Shown here in pieces: positions 30,486 through 40,439 of a stretch of DNA of 64,000 bases. The notes under the pieces are model-generated. The model made no database searches, had not been told where the DNA came from, and saw nothing but the letters and a program-made list of their open reading frames with translations. Position numbers and translations under genes: made by a program. The stretch comes from Oegoconia quadripuncta (lineage: Eukaryota; Arthropoda; Insecta; Lepidoptera; Autostichidae), in assembly GCA_949316235.1 (NCBI GenBank), contig OX438747.1:2356501-2420500 (forward strand), written 5' to 3'. How positions within the stretch are numbered: position 1 is the first letter of the stretch; every line of letters starts with the position of its first letter.

Positions 30486-31160
30486 CAGGTATTGTAACAT
30501 GAGTTGCGCTCGTTCAACCCCTGACGAAAAACGACGGGTGTTGTGTGTTTGACGACGTATATAAATAAAGACAGTTAAAACTACGATAAAAAAAAAAACA
30601 TTTTATTGATACAACCGCCTCCGTGGCTCAATGTAAACAACATTGGGTTTATGTTTCGGAGGTCGCGGGTGCGATCCCCAGCGGGGTACATGTTTAAGTA
30701 CTCGGTTTGGTTGGTGGTAGGGCATTTTAAATGTCCGCCTGGCTAGCTACCACCATCTTATCTAAATGTGCCGCCAAGCAGCAATGTTAATAGCATTGTT
30801 GTGTTCCGGTTGTTAGAGATAAGATAGCCAGTCCCCCAAATAAGATGGGGTTTCCGGGTCAGTACGCTACCACTTAACATCAGATGTGATTGAGGTCAAG
30901 TGCTAACCCGTTGTGGATAAAAAAAAAATATATCAGCCATATTCTGTAACCCTGCCAGATAATGCAGATAATGCATTTATATGTAACAAGATAGGATTGT
31001 AAAGGTTTCTTGTAAGATGGAAATGTACCCTGTAAAGTATCCGGAGATACAATAAATAATGAATATTTCGGACACTACACCAATCATCTAGTCCCAAACT
31101 AAGCAAAGCTTGTGCTATTGGGTACTAGATAACGGATAAACTTACATAAACATTTATATA
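30486..31160 (+). repeat. Composite segment, inverted duplicate of 46050-46739
   Basis: In order: a 130-bp unique stretch ('aacatgagttgcgctcgttc', 'gacgaaaaacgacgggtgtt'), a SINE-B, 140 bp of unique sequence ('ctgccagataatgcagataa', 'aaagtatccggagataca') and a SINE-A 3' part. The same order and diagnostic variants occur in reverse at 46050-46739, so the block was copied as a unit. Confidence 0.88.
30616..30930 (+). mobile_element. SINE-B, near full length with internal deletion
   Basis: Head CCGCCTCCGTGGCTCAATGT; B-box altered to GGTGCGATCCC; the usual 'tccaccttcggcctcatc' is deleted. It shares both peculiarities with the SINE-B at 46295-46617. Confidence 0.87.
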
Positions 31161-31891
31161 CAGAATGAATTTGAATTCGTGTAATTCCCACTAACTGGTG
31201 ACTCAACTCTTGGTTACGAACAACTTTCCCCAAGGGACCATAGTCGAATTCAATCAAAAATTTTCGAGCTAATACCCGCTGCTCAATTTAACCGATACAC
31301 TTCTCGCCAAAAATTTAATTTCCATCCACATCACCTGGATGAGTGGAAGTCTACCACTGTACGTTTCTCAAGAAACTTCTTACCACATACGACAACCCTG
31401 TGGAACGGACTTCCGGCAGCGGTATTCCCGAACGAGTACGATATTGGAACCTTCAAGAAACGAGCCTACACCTTCCTCAAAGGCCGGCAACGCATCTGTG
31501 ACCCTTTTGGTGTTGCGGGTGTCCATGGGCGGCGGTGATTGCTTTCCATCAGGTGACCCGCATGCTCGTTTGCCGCCCTCTCGTATAAAAAAAAAAAAAA
31601 AAATACAAAGTAAACCATTCTGAAACCACCTTTGGAAGACCAATAATTTTCGGTTGAATTCGGCTGTGGTTCCTAGTGGAAAGTTGTTCGTAATGAGGAG
31701 TGGAGTCACCAGCCGAAAATTATTGGACTTCCATACTAGTGAGTAGGTAAGTGATTTCAGAATGGTTTACTTTGTATGGGTAATGGAAAATTTTTTGATC
31801 GAATTCGACTATGGTCCCTTGGGGAAAGTTGTTCGTAATCAAGAGTTGAGTCACCAGTTAGTGGGAATTATACGAATTCAAATTCACCCTG
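31161..31891. mobile_element. MITE-3 copy b, itself split by a LINE-2 3' end
   Basis: The ends CAGAATGAATTTGAATTCGT and (reversed) CAGGGTGAATTTGAATTCGT are flanked by TA (31159-31160, 31892-31893). The interior matches copy a, but about 350 bp of LINE-2 replaces roughly ten MITE bases between 'tcaatcaaaaatttt' and 'tacaaagtaaaccattctga'. Inserted in SINE-A. Confidence 0.85.
31263..31612 (+). mobile_element. LINE-2 3' end with ORF2 C-terminus and poly-A
   Basis: Reads [20 protein letters not shown] then [20 protein letters not shown], with the untranslated 'gattgctttccatcaggtga', 'catgctcgtttgccgccctc' and a run of 17 A's. This is the end of a lepidopteran non-LTR retrotransposon; six more pieces occur in the window. 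The same strand shows a stop and frame change near 31390. Confidence 0.82.
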
Positions 31892-31928
31892 TATACATCC
31901 ATGACTCGGGAATAAATGCGCGACCCCA

Positions 31929-32115
31929 GAGGGCGGAGTGTGAGTTTTGTTTCGACTTAACTTTACTACCGCGTTCACGTTTACGTGATGTTTTGTATGA
32001 AGAAATGTGCAGCGCCTCTAGCGGACAGTTTGCAAAACGATTTTTTTCATACATACTTTTTGCGTAAACGCGAACGCGATGGTAAAGTTAAAAACGAGAC
32101 AAAACTCGCACTTCG
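31929..32115 (+). mobile_element. MITE-2 copy c
   Basis: GGAGTGTGAGTTTTGTTTCG at the left and 'acgagacaaaactcgcactt' at the right. Inserted within a SINE-B 5' scrap (31918-31928 and 32116-32158). Confidence 0.78.
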
Positions 32116-32160
32116 ATCGTAAACACTATATTATTTACAATGAGCCATGGAGGCAGTTAA
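32116..32160 (-). mobile_element. SINE-B 5' scrap
   Basis: 'gatcgtaaacactatatta', 'tttacaatgagccatggagg' is the minus-strand head of SINE-B. The matching 'gcgcgacc' lies across MITE-2 at about 31919. Confidence 0.6.
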
Positions 32161-32524
32161 ATTTGTATTCATCACACAAACATTTACCCCTCGCGGGTTT
32201 CGAATCCGCAGCCGTGTGGTTTCGCTGACAGGGTCACTATCCACTACACTAAATCGATCGTCAGATCTAGACTTACAATTAAGTATAACTGTTCCGTAGA
32301 ACAAGGTTCAATGACTTATTATCGCCTACGTAACAACCTTTTTATGTAAGCGTAGTACGCCTTGTTGATCGAAATAGGCCATTCAGTTACGGCTGTATCA
32401 ACTTCTATAAAAACGCATATTATTATAGCTTAGAAATTTTAATGACATTTGTATGATAAGGTATCACAAGTACTGTTTCGAACTGGCACTTCGATTACCT
32501 ACTTGGGGACTTTTAAATGGCCGC

Positions 32525-32700
32525 CGTGTTAATGTGCCGCCTCCATGGCTGAATGTAATCAATATAGAGTTTACGAATCGGTGTTCGCGGGTTAGATCCC
32601 CAGCGAGGGTACAAATTTAGTACGGTTTGGTTGGTGGTAGGGCATTTTTAATGTCCGTCTGGCTAGTTACCACCATTTGATCTAAGTCTGTGGCCAAAAC
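32525..32700 (+). mobile_element. SINE-B 5' part
   Basis: 'gccgcctccatggctgaatg', a mutated B-box ('gggttagatccccagcgag'), 'ggtttggttggtggtaggg' and 'tctggctagttaccaccatt' are present. The 3' half is replaced by 'ttatgcaaaattaatgtatt', a sequence also near 40325. Confidence 0.75.
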
Positions 32701-32834
32701 AGCAATAAGACAGATACTTTTTATGCAAAATTAATGTATTGCCTTTTTGTATAATAAGCGTTTACAAACAAACAAACTTCTTCAAGTAGTTACTTATACC
32801 TATGAAATAGGAAGCGTTGGTCCCATGACTCCCA

Positions 32835-33150
32835 AACTAGATGAGAACTTGTGCCCCTGTGTGTCCTAAATCACATCTGATGTTAAGCGAAGTTGAGGCC
32901 GAAGGTGGAAGCGTAATGCCCCGGAAAGAAACCCCATCTTATTTGGGGGACTGGCTATCTTATATTTGACAATCAAAACACAACAAAGCTACTAACATTG
33001 CTGTTTGGCGACAGATAAGGCTAGCTACCACCATCTCAAATTCCCTACCGCCAACCAAACCGACTACTAAACATGTACCCCGCTGGGGATCGAACCCGCC
33101 GACCTCCGATTCGTAAATCCTATGTTATTTATGGGCAACGGAGATGGTCA
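32835..33150 (-). mobile_element. SINE-B, diverged near full-length copy
   Basis: Head at the right ('tatttatgggcaacggagatgg'), B-box 'gggttcgatccccagcgggg' with an extra base nearby, 3' end near 'cctaaatcacatctgatgtt'. More mutated than the other copies. Confidence 0.78.
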
Positions 33151-33304
33151 GTTTTTGACTTTGTACGTGTTAGACTTTGTGCTTCTTTGACCTTGGGCAT
33201 ATAATTCATGAGAGCCCCACTGAATAGCCCTTTACTGTCTTGCTGTTTGGCGTCAAAGTTCTCAGAAATAGAAATAGAAGCCACCATGACGAAAAGTGTA
33301 TTTA

Positions 33305-33728
33305 TTAGGTCCTTACCTATGAAATTGGCGTTTTGTATGAAGAATTTCATTAAAACTGTTTTCTCCATACAAACAATTTTGATTTTTTTTTTGGGAATGG
33401 CAAATCCAAATTTACCTAAACTTTGTGTGCATTATCGGATAACATTAAGTTAAGTATAGGTAGTGTTAATTTTTAAAAGTAACCGCTTTACAAAAGTTTC
33501 AGCGAATCTAAGAAATGATTATGGAAAGCACATATCAAAGAGCTCTGTTCAAATTTTTTTCATTATATGATTTAGCCCAGAAATTAAAAAATATTTCATG
33601 TGAAACCTTGAAATAATATTCCATTTTCCAAATAAAAAACAAATTTGGATATAGCTTTGAAAATCGCAGGAATTGGTACATATGATTAACGAAGAAAAAA
33701 AACTCCAATTTCACAGGTAAAGACCCAA
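33305..33728. mobile_element. MITE-4 copy a, 424 bp, TA target duplication
   Basis: The ends TTAGGTCCTTACCTATGAAA and (reversed) TTGGGTCTTTACCTGTGAAA are flanked by TA at 33303-33304 and 33729-33730. A second copy lies at 56339-56712. Non-coding; the predicted 79- and 81-aa frames fall inside the palindromic arms. Confidence 0.82.
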
Positions 33729-33730
33729 TA

Positions 33731-34295
33731 CATATCGTTATATTCGTAGTAGGTAGTCCACGCCCGACAGCCCTATCACGTCACAGCACGTTCCGTTACA
33801 CGCGGTTGTGCAAATAATCACTTGCTCAATAACCGATTGTTCCAGCTCCAATGTTTTGGTTTACCGCTCGCCACCATAACGTTCTCGTGTGAAACATTTA
33901 CACCTGTGTACTCCTAAGTAGGAAGGAATGTAGTTCAACAGAGAATCTTTATCGAACTTTGACTTGAGAGATCAATTCTCTGTCCCAGGATAACCTGGGA
34001 CAGAGGACAATTCTGCATAGATAAGCAAGTACTTTCTGATCATCAATCAATCAATAATGTTTTATTTTACATACAAACATAAAATCACACCTGTTTCCGG
34101 TAGAGGTAGGCAGAAACCATTTATTTTTTATTTATTTTTTGACGCGGGGAAACGCAGACGCGTACCGCTCGCCTGGGGGACGGCGAGACGGTTATGTGGG
34201 ACTCTCCTCCCTGAACTCCCTCACTTATTACTTTTTACACTCACACTTACATTAAAATTACACTAAAAATACAAAAAATAAAATAGTAAATAAAC
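33731..34295. other. Intergenic, nothing recognised
   Basis: A (AATC)n-tailed piece ('atcaatcaatcaataatgtt', 34043) suggests a LINE tail in reverse. 'gacgcggggaaacgcagacg' begins a slightly GC-richer patch. No supported gene. Confidence 0.35.
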
Positions 34296-34565
34296 AGTTT
34301 ACTGCAGGGATATAGCCCTACCCTCGTATAATGAGGGAATATAGGCCATAGTCCACCACGCTAACCCAATGAGGATTGGAGACTTCACATGCCTTCGAAT
34401 TTTTACCTTCGTGGGTTTCCTCACGATGTTTTCCTTCACCATTTAAAAGCAGTCGGATAAATGCATGTAAGTCATTAAATTAAAATTAAAAACTCTTTGG
34501 TACATGGCCTGCCTGGGAATTGAAAATTGGGAGACCGCGTCTTAACCGCTGAGTCACCGACGCTA
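34296..34565 (-). mobile_element. SINE-D copy
   Basis: Matches 20675-20968: 'ctgcagggatatagccctac', 'gaggattggagacttcacat', 'ttaaaagcagtcggataaat', 'accgcgtcttaaccgctgag'. The B-box arm is degraded (GGGAATTGAAAATTGGG). Confidence 0.72.
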
Positions 34566-34639
34566 CTGCTATTAAGTCTATCCAAACTTGGCACAAAGCT
34601 CTTTTTTATAGATCATCAGGAGTATTGGATTTTCTGTCC

Positions 34640-34730
34640 ATAATCTCCTATTATACCTTTCCTTCACCATTTAAGAGTCGGATAAATACACATAATGCCT
34701 GGAAATCGAATCCGGACCTCCCAAATTATT
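34640..34730 (-). mobile_element. SINE-D fragment
   Basis: 'ccttcaccatttaagagtcg', 'gataaatacacataatgcct' and 'ggaaatcgaatccggacctc' are the middle and B-box part of SINE-D. Confidence 0.6.
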
Positions 34731-34814
34731 TCGTCCTCGATCTTTATCTCTTTATTGAGTATTTTATTGATTGATTGATCTAATGTAACCTAAAAAGAGA
34801 GCCAAATCCTCCTA

Positions 34815-35152
34815 ATCTAATCTATCAAATATAAATGCGAAAGTTTGGATGTTTGTTTGTTGTTCAATCACGGCTAAACGGATAAGCAGGTTTGGGTAAA
34901 ATTTGGTATATAAGTAGAACATACCCTGCATTAAGACATAGAATATATTTTATCCCGATACAGTGAGTAGTTCCCGCGAGATAAACAAATTTATTCCACG
35001 CAGGCAAGCCGCCGGCGAGAATATATTCTATGTCTTAATCCAGGGTATGTTCCACCTATATTCAAAATTTCCTCCAAATTCTTTCAACCGTTTAGCCGTG
35101 ATTGAGTAACAAACAAACATCCAAACTTTCGCATTTAAAATATTAGTTAGAT
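34815..35152. mobile_element. Helitron-like element, head-to-head inverted pair
   Basis: A forward copy (34815-35013: 'tgcgaaagtttggatgtttg', 'aacataccctgcattaagac', 'cacgcaggcaagccgccgg') runs straight into a reversed partial copy (35014-35152: 'tctatgtcttaatccagggt', 'catccaaactttcgcattta'). The forward copy lacks a clean CTAG end. Confidence 0.65.
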
Positions 35153-35273
35153 ATTTTCAATAATTCTTCACCTTTTATCAGGCACCATGTCCCATTTTGA
35201 AATTAATTTGAATTTGAATTAACTAACGGCCGAAAACAATGCGCATCGTCGGTGATTCTCTTATTTAAAACAA

Positions 35274-35423
35274 TGGTGTCGATTCGGATGTACACCAACT
35301 AAACTAAACTAAAACCAGTTTTGGAGTGGTGCCGTCGCATCGTACTGTGCCAGGGAAAAAGAGACAGTACTACTTTTAAACTGGTTTTAGTGTTTAGTTG
35401 GTGTACATCCGAATCGACACCAA
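35274..35423. mobile_element. MITE-5, 150 bp, ~48-bp terminal inverted repeats
   Basis: TGGTGTCGATTCGGATGTAC on the left is repeated inverted on the right (GTACATCCGAATCGACACCA). The arms continue through 'caccaactaaac', 'taaaaccagttt'. The spacer is about 56 bases. No convincing target duplication. Could fold into a strong hairpin. Confidence 0.78.
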
Positions 35424-35814
35424 TGTCCTTTTTATGCTTTCTGCTTATCTGTCAATATTTATTAAGCCTTTCTAAAATTAGATCCTCATTAGAAGTGGCG
35501 TGCAATAAATGAAATTGTCACCATATTTAGCACCATTTGACAATGACTTAAATCTAATGTTAAAATCCACAAATGTCACCAAAGACGTGATTGCTCCATT
35601 AGCACGATGCTTTCCACAACACAATGTATTGTAAATCTAAGTAACAATTTTCTCTATGTAGGTAAGTACCTACTTCAACAGCGTGTTTCAGCTTCGTGTC
35701 CTAAAAACCTCTTGCTTTCGCCAGTCTCTCTTTCAGTCATCAGAATCCCAAAACTACTTTAACGATGTTGGTTACCCTTAAAATTTTTGAAATATTCTAT
35801 TCTTCTCTTATCTT

Positions 35815-35945
35815 TTTTTTTAATATTAAAAACTGGTTTCGCGTTTGACTACAATCTCATCTGATGGAAAGTGACAATGTAGCCGAAGATGTATCTTTGT
35901 ACCGTTGGCGAGTGGCGTTGATTTCATGGAGCCCTACCAGCTGTG
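35815..35945 (-). mobile_element. LINE-1 3' terminus fragment
   Basis: The reverse carries 'gatacatcttcggctacatt', 'gtcactttccatcagatgag' and 'gattgtagtcaaacgcgaaa'. Tail of T's on the plus strand. Confidence 0.65.
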
Positions 35946-36084
35946 CGTTTATCAATTTATCCAATACACATTTATTTTAATTATTGTATAATTTATAATT
36001 TTTTTAAATTATATTATTTAATTTTATTATTTTTAATTTTTAATAATTATATTATTATATAAAATATAATTATATTTATTTACA

Positions 36085-36215
36085 AAAAAAAAATATTTAT
36101 GTAGTATATCAACCATATGGTATCCACAACACAAGCCTATAGTTGCATAGTGTGGAAGTTGATGACGCTGTGTGTATATCTAAGGATATTTATTTATTAT
36201 TTATTTATTTTATAT
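36085..36215 (+). mobile_element. SINE-C 3' part
   Basis: 'tagtatatcaaccatatggt', 'atccacaacacaagcctata' and 'gacgctgtgtgtatatctaa' with a (TTTA)n tail. Confidence 0.78.
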
Positions 36216-36772
36216 CTAATTTTCAAGCTTATTGTTCAGCTTGTAACAAAATTTTGATATCGACATTTCGTTTTAGATAAACTAGGAAAAAATCAACTGG
36301 AAACTCGTTAATTATTTTTATCTTCTTAATTTTGAATTTGAAGGACTTCAAAATTATATTCATTTATTGGGATCATATCTCATCCAGGATTCTGAATGCA
36401 TACTTATACAATATATAATTCTATATACATATTCACAGTTGAAATCTATATATATTTAACAGTGTAATCTAAATATATAAAGGAAGAAACTGACTGACTG
36501 ACTGACATATCACACAGGCACAGGCCAAACCGCTTGGTCCAGAGTTTCCAAATTTGGCACGTGGGTTCCTTACGAGGTCTAGGGGAGCACTAAGAAAGGA
36601 TTTTTCAAATATCACCCTTTAAGGGGGTGAAACAGGGGTGGGAAGTTTGTATGAAGAAACAGTATAACTTGGACATTTCGACTATTTTCGACTCGAAACT
36701 TCGCAAGAGTACTCCTAGGAACAAATAAGCTAATACGTGTTTTGAGATTTTTCGAAAAACAACCCCTGGGTT

Positions 36773-37440
36773 GTGAAATGGGGGTTAAAACCATAAAATC
36801 GATATTGGTGTCGTTATTTAGGTTTCTTGGGATGTTGATTATGAAAATGACATTTATTTTAAGTTAACCCTCTAGGGTTGAGATAGGGCCCACCCCTATC
36901 TCAACCCTCAAACAACTCAAAATGTGTGTGTGAAATGGGGGTTGAAACCATAAAATCGATATTGGTGTCGTTATTTAGGTTTCTTGGGATGTTGATTATG
37001 AAAATGACATTTATTTTAAGTTAACCCTCTAGGGTTGAGATAGGGGTGGGGGTTGATACCAAAAAAGTCAATATTGGTGTCATTATTTAGGGTTTTTAGG
37101 ACGTTGATTACGAAAATGCCATTTGTTTTGAAGCTAACCCCTTGCGGTTAGAGAATGAGATAAGGGAGAGTTGAGATTTTTCGAAAAATGTGTGTGTGAA
37201 ATGGGGGTTGAAACCATAAAATCGATATTGGTGTCGTTATTTAGGTTTCTTGGGATGTTGATTATGAAAATGACATTTATTTTAAGGCAACCCTCTAGGG
37301 GTGAGATAGGGGTGGGGGATGATACCAAAAAAGTCTATATTGGTGTCGTTATTTAGGTTTTTTGGGACGTTGATTGCGAAAATGACATTTATTTTGAAGC
37401 TAACCCCTTACGGGTTGCGATAGTGGTAGGGGTTGAAATC
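36773..37440 (+). repeat. Five tandem units (about 115-155 bp) inside the Helitron-like element
   Basis: Each unit contains 'gaaatgggggttgaaaccat', 'attggtgtcgttatttaggt', 'gggatgttgattatgaaaat' and 'taaccctctagggttgagat'. Starts are near 36773, 36929, 37048, 37195 and 37311. Unit 1 is followed by a short palindrome (AGATAGGG/CCCTATCT). Confidence 0.85.
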
Positions 37441-37454
37441 ACAAATTCAAATTG

Positions 37455-37740
37455 GTGTCGAAGTCGAAGAGTCAAAGTCGAAGAGTCAATGTCGAAGATT
37501 CAAATTCGAAATTCAAAGTCGAAGGCTCAAATTCGAAGGCTCAAATTCGAAGAGTCAATGTCGAAGATTCAAATTCGAAATTCAAAGTCGAAGGCTCAAA
37601 GTCAAAGGCTCAAATTCGAAGGCTCAAAGTCGAAGGCTCAAAGTCAAAGGCTCAAAGACGAAGGCTCAAATTCGAAGGCTCAAAGTCGAAGGCTGAAAGT
37701 CGAAGGCTCAAAGTCGAAGGCTAAAAGTCGAAAAGTAAAA
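37455..37740 (+). repeat. 14-bp minisatellite (AAGGCTCAAAGTCG)n
   Basis: About 20 imperfect units. Since 14 is not a multiple of 3, all three forward frames are open and cycle through the same 14-residue peptide (e.g. SKAQSRRLKVEG). The three overlapping frames of 115, 87 and 90 aa are therefore a repeat artefact, not genes. Confidence 0.92.
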
Positions 37741-37888
37741 TTCATAGTCAAAGTCATGTCAAAGTCATAGTCAAAATCATAGTTAAAGTCATAGTCATAG
37801 GCAAAGTCATAGTCAAAGTCATAGTCGAAGTCATAGTTAAAGTCAAAGTCATAGTCAAAGTCAAAGTCGTAGTCAATGTCATAGTCGA
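37741..37888 (+). repeat. 6-bp array (GTCATA/GTCAAA)n
   Basis: About 24 hexamer units follow the 14-bp array and produce a Tyr/Asp/Phe-rich frame on the minus strand (YDFDYDFD). Repeat artefact. Confidence 0.9.
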
Positions 37889-38362
37889 TTGCTATTGCTA
37901 CCACCTTCAAACATGGCAAAGAATGTTGTTTATAAGGAAGTACTTCAATAAATATAAACCAGAATTTTTCAGAAAGGTCTTTTAATGGATCCCTGTCTTA
38001 ATTCATTTACCTGGCAAAACACCAACATGGTTCCACATACCTGTTATCTGCCCAGGGTCTTTTCCTGTTTGAGATAAACTCTACATGGTAATTTTTCTGC
38101 TGAATGTATTCCCGTGGGAAAGTAATAAAGTGTTGATTCATGTGGTCTACGCGGACGAAGTCGCGGGCAGCTGCTAGTATAAGATAAAGGTAGTATTGAA
38201 ATAATAACATATATTATCATATTATCAGCTCAATTTGCGAAAGAATCCACACTCCAAAGCTTTCTAATATTCGTTTTAAAGGATTCAAGCGAAGGAGATA
38301 TTTATTTACTTATAGTATTTTTGTGTTTTGGCTTTTAGACAAAACACAACCAGCTCAAAAGC

Positions 38363-38756
38363 ATTATACCGGATGATTTTTTTTACCGTCAGGAAAAAAT
38401 AGGGCATATTAGGTAAGTGAAATTGAAGTTATTGGCATTGGTAGTTTTTTTTTTCAAAAACGCACGCGCCTCCCGGGGAGTGATATGCGACTGGCGTGAT
38501 TCTTAAGGTGCCTATCATGCGATTTTTTATCTGGAACTCATATTTTCTCGAAGTTTTCTTTATTTATTTAATTTAATGATGTAATTATGTGGAATAGACT
38601 ACAAACGCGACCGGCAAATGACACAATTAAAGTTTATTTTATGATATAGTTTTGAAAAATAAAAATAAACTACCTATGCTTATATATAGCATTAATTTCA
38701 CTGACCTAATATGACCTATTTTTTTCGTTACGGTAAAAAAACTCATCCAGTATAAT
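38363..38756. mobile_element. MITE-6, 394 bp, ~65-bp terminal inverted repeats
   Basis: The left ATTATACCGGATGATTTTTT and the reversed right ATTATACTGGATGAGTTTTT match, continuing through 'atagg(g/t)catattagg' and 'agtgaaatt'. The interior includes 'cacgcgcctcccggggag'. No ORF. The TATA at both ends hides the exact target duplication. Confidence 0.78.
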
Positions 38757-39065
38757 CTGCATAAAAAAACTATGACAATCACAAGCTGATGATACGCAGG
38801 TAAAGAAATACAAATCCCTTCCAATCATCGTTCGAGTTGCTTTTTTTTTAACGCCAGGAACGTGATTTCTGCTCCCGGCGCTGGATTGAAAAGGTTTGCA
38901 TTCCACACGATCCAATAGCGTCGGGATTTCAATTCACAAAAGAGATTGCAATAGAATTTGTAATAGTCCGTAGTGGAAGTAATCACAAAGAATTAATATT
39001 GATTCCACTTCACTTGATTTAACTTAAGGTAAATGTCGTAATTTTATTGGATGTCAATTTAAATC
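38757..39065. other. Intergenic, nothing recognised
   Basis: Contains 'gttgcttttttttt' and a short GC-rich patch ('tgctcccggcgctgg'), without supported features. Confidence 0.35.
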
Positions 39066-39345
39066 TCATCATCATCATCAGCCCGTAAACATCCCACTGC
39101 AGGTATAATATGGGCTATAGTAGAATAGAGGAATCCTTCCCTCGAAGGATGGAGTATGGGCCATAGTGCACCACGCTGGCCCAATAGGGGTAGGGGATTT
39201 CACATGCCTTTGAAATTTTATTTCTCAGACATGCAGGTTTCCTCATGATATTTTCCTTCACCGTTTAAGAGCAGTCGGATAAATGTACATTAAGTAATTA
39301 AATTTAAAAAGTCATTGGTATATGGCCTACCTTTGAATTTAAACC
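39066..39345 (-). mobile_element. SINE-D copy
   Basis: 'cgtaaacatcccactgcag', 'gcaggtttcctcatgatatt' and 'gagcagtcggataaatgtac' match 20675-20968. The B-box end is lost. Confidence 0.7.
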
Positions 39346-39837
39346 TATTGGGAAATAATAATATTCTTATGCAAATAATCTGTCAGTTAGGCCAAACTTG
39401 AACCGCTTTGGTAAGGGAATTTATAGTGGGCAAAAATAGCATTTTTCGTTTTCAAAATTTTCAATTTATAATTATTCTTTTATATTCGTCAAACTCAAAG
39501 CCATTTCCAACGACGATAGATGCGTGACATCTGTGACTTTTTTTTATAAATATTTTTTTGAGAATAGGCTTAAGCACATCAGATAGATAGATAGATCGTT
39601 TATTTGATTTTTGATTTGATTTTGATTTTGATATATCAAAGTCAAAAACATTACCCTCCTTCCTTGGACATTCAGTTAAAAATATTGTGGATGATCGACG
39701 GCCCGCCGTTACAGGGTTACGTGGTTAGACTCGACTTGAATATTGATGAAGTGTCAGATCTATTAAATTGACCGCACTTTAACAAGATCTTTAAATTTTT
39801 TATTAGTTAAATCTCTTATGTTGTCAAACAAATAACT

Positions 39838-39885
39838 AAGGCCCGTATTAAGTAAACCGTTCTCAAGATTGAGATGACCGTAATG
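39838..39885 (+). mobile_element. MITE-8 fragment
   Basis: 'aaggcccgtattaagtaaac', 'cgttctcaagattgag' matches the left end of the element at 11556-11903, then stops. Confidence 0.55.
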
Positions 39886-39914
39886 TAATGCTTGAGAATT
39901 ATAGCATACCATAG

Positions 39915-40435
39915 CAGTCGCTTACACAAAGTCACTAAGTCATTCAAGGGACAAGGTATACGATTTTATAATAAGGTTCCGGTGACATTAAAAATTTGCC
40001 TTTAAATAAATTTAAAACAACCATTTAACGGAAACTATGTGCCAAAGGCTATTATAAACTTTCTGAGTATCTGGATGATAAGAATGCGTGAACATGAACC
40101 GCTCGGCAATATTCAGTATATTTTATTCTTATTTTTCTTTGTCGAATCATAAATTTAACAATTATTCCAAATTGTATTTGTATTGACTTATTTAAAAAGA
40201 GTAACCCCTGAGTTTCTTGCTCGTTCTTCTCTGGGGAGACTGCCTAGTGAAAGAGCGATAACTGTATGTCATGACGAATTCAAATGTTTTGTTTGTTTGT
40301 TTGTTTGTAAACGCTTTATTGTACAAAAAGGCAATACATTAATTTTGCATTGATACATAAATTGAGTACAGCGGCGAATGTTATTCTTATAACTTACGAA
40401 ATAAAACATTTTTGATTTGATTTGATTTGATTTGA
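39915..40435 (+). mobile_element. LINE-3 3' part
   Basis: Degraded ORF end ('tacacaaagtcactaagtca', 'tataataaggttccggtgac', 'aggctattataaactttctg') then the shared 3' UTR ('gagtaacccctgagtttctt', 'ttctctggggagactgcct') and 'gaaataaaacatttttgatt' with a (TTTGA)n tail. A reversed LINE tail ('tttgtttgtttgtttgtaaa') is inserted at 40293-40365. Confidence 0.68.
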
Positions 40436-40439
40436 TGAT

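Larger units (their letters stand above)
31068..32273 (-). mobile_element. SINE-A split in three by nested insertions
   Basis: Pieces lie at 31068-31160 (3' module), 31892-31919 (body) and 32160-32273 (body plus tRNA-like head, 'cgggtttcgaatccgcagcc'). The first gap is filled by MITE-3 copy b, the second by a SINE-B scrap holding MITE-2 copy c. Confidence 0.85.
36468..38177 (+). mobile_element. Helitron-like element, 1710 bp, carrying three tandem-repeat arrays
   Basis: Begins TCTAAATATATAAAGGAAG after an A and ends ...GCAGCTGCTAG before a T, as for Helitrons inserted between A and T. 'acgcggacgaagtcgcgg' just before the end can form a short bulged hairpin. The interior has tandem units of about 120-155 bp, then a 14-bp array, then a 6-bp array. 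No Rep/helicase ORF, so non-autonomous. The (CTGA)n near 36491 is typical of such lepidopteran repeats. Assignment rests on ends and hairpin only. Confidence 0.65.

Noticed and set aside
37423..37919. Overlapping plus- and minus-strand frames of 79-115 aa with Lys/Ser/Arg- or Tyr/Asp-rich sequence
   Set aside because: They are translations of 14-bp and 6-bp tandem arrays open in several frames, with no start context or domain.
38007..38210. 67-aa minus frame AAARDFVRVDHMNQHFI...
   Set aside because: It is the antisense reading of the Helitron-like 3' end; the same phrase is produced wherever this repeat occurs.
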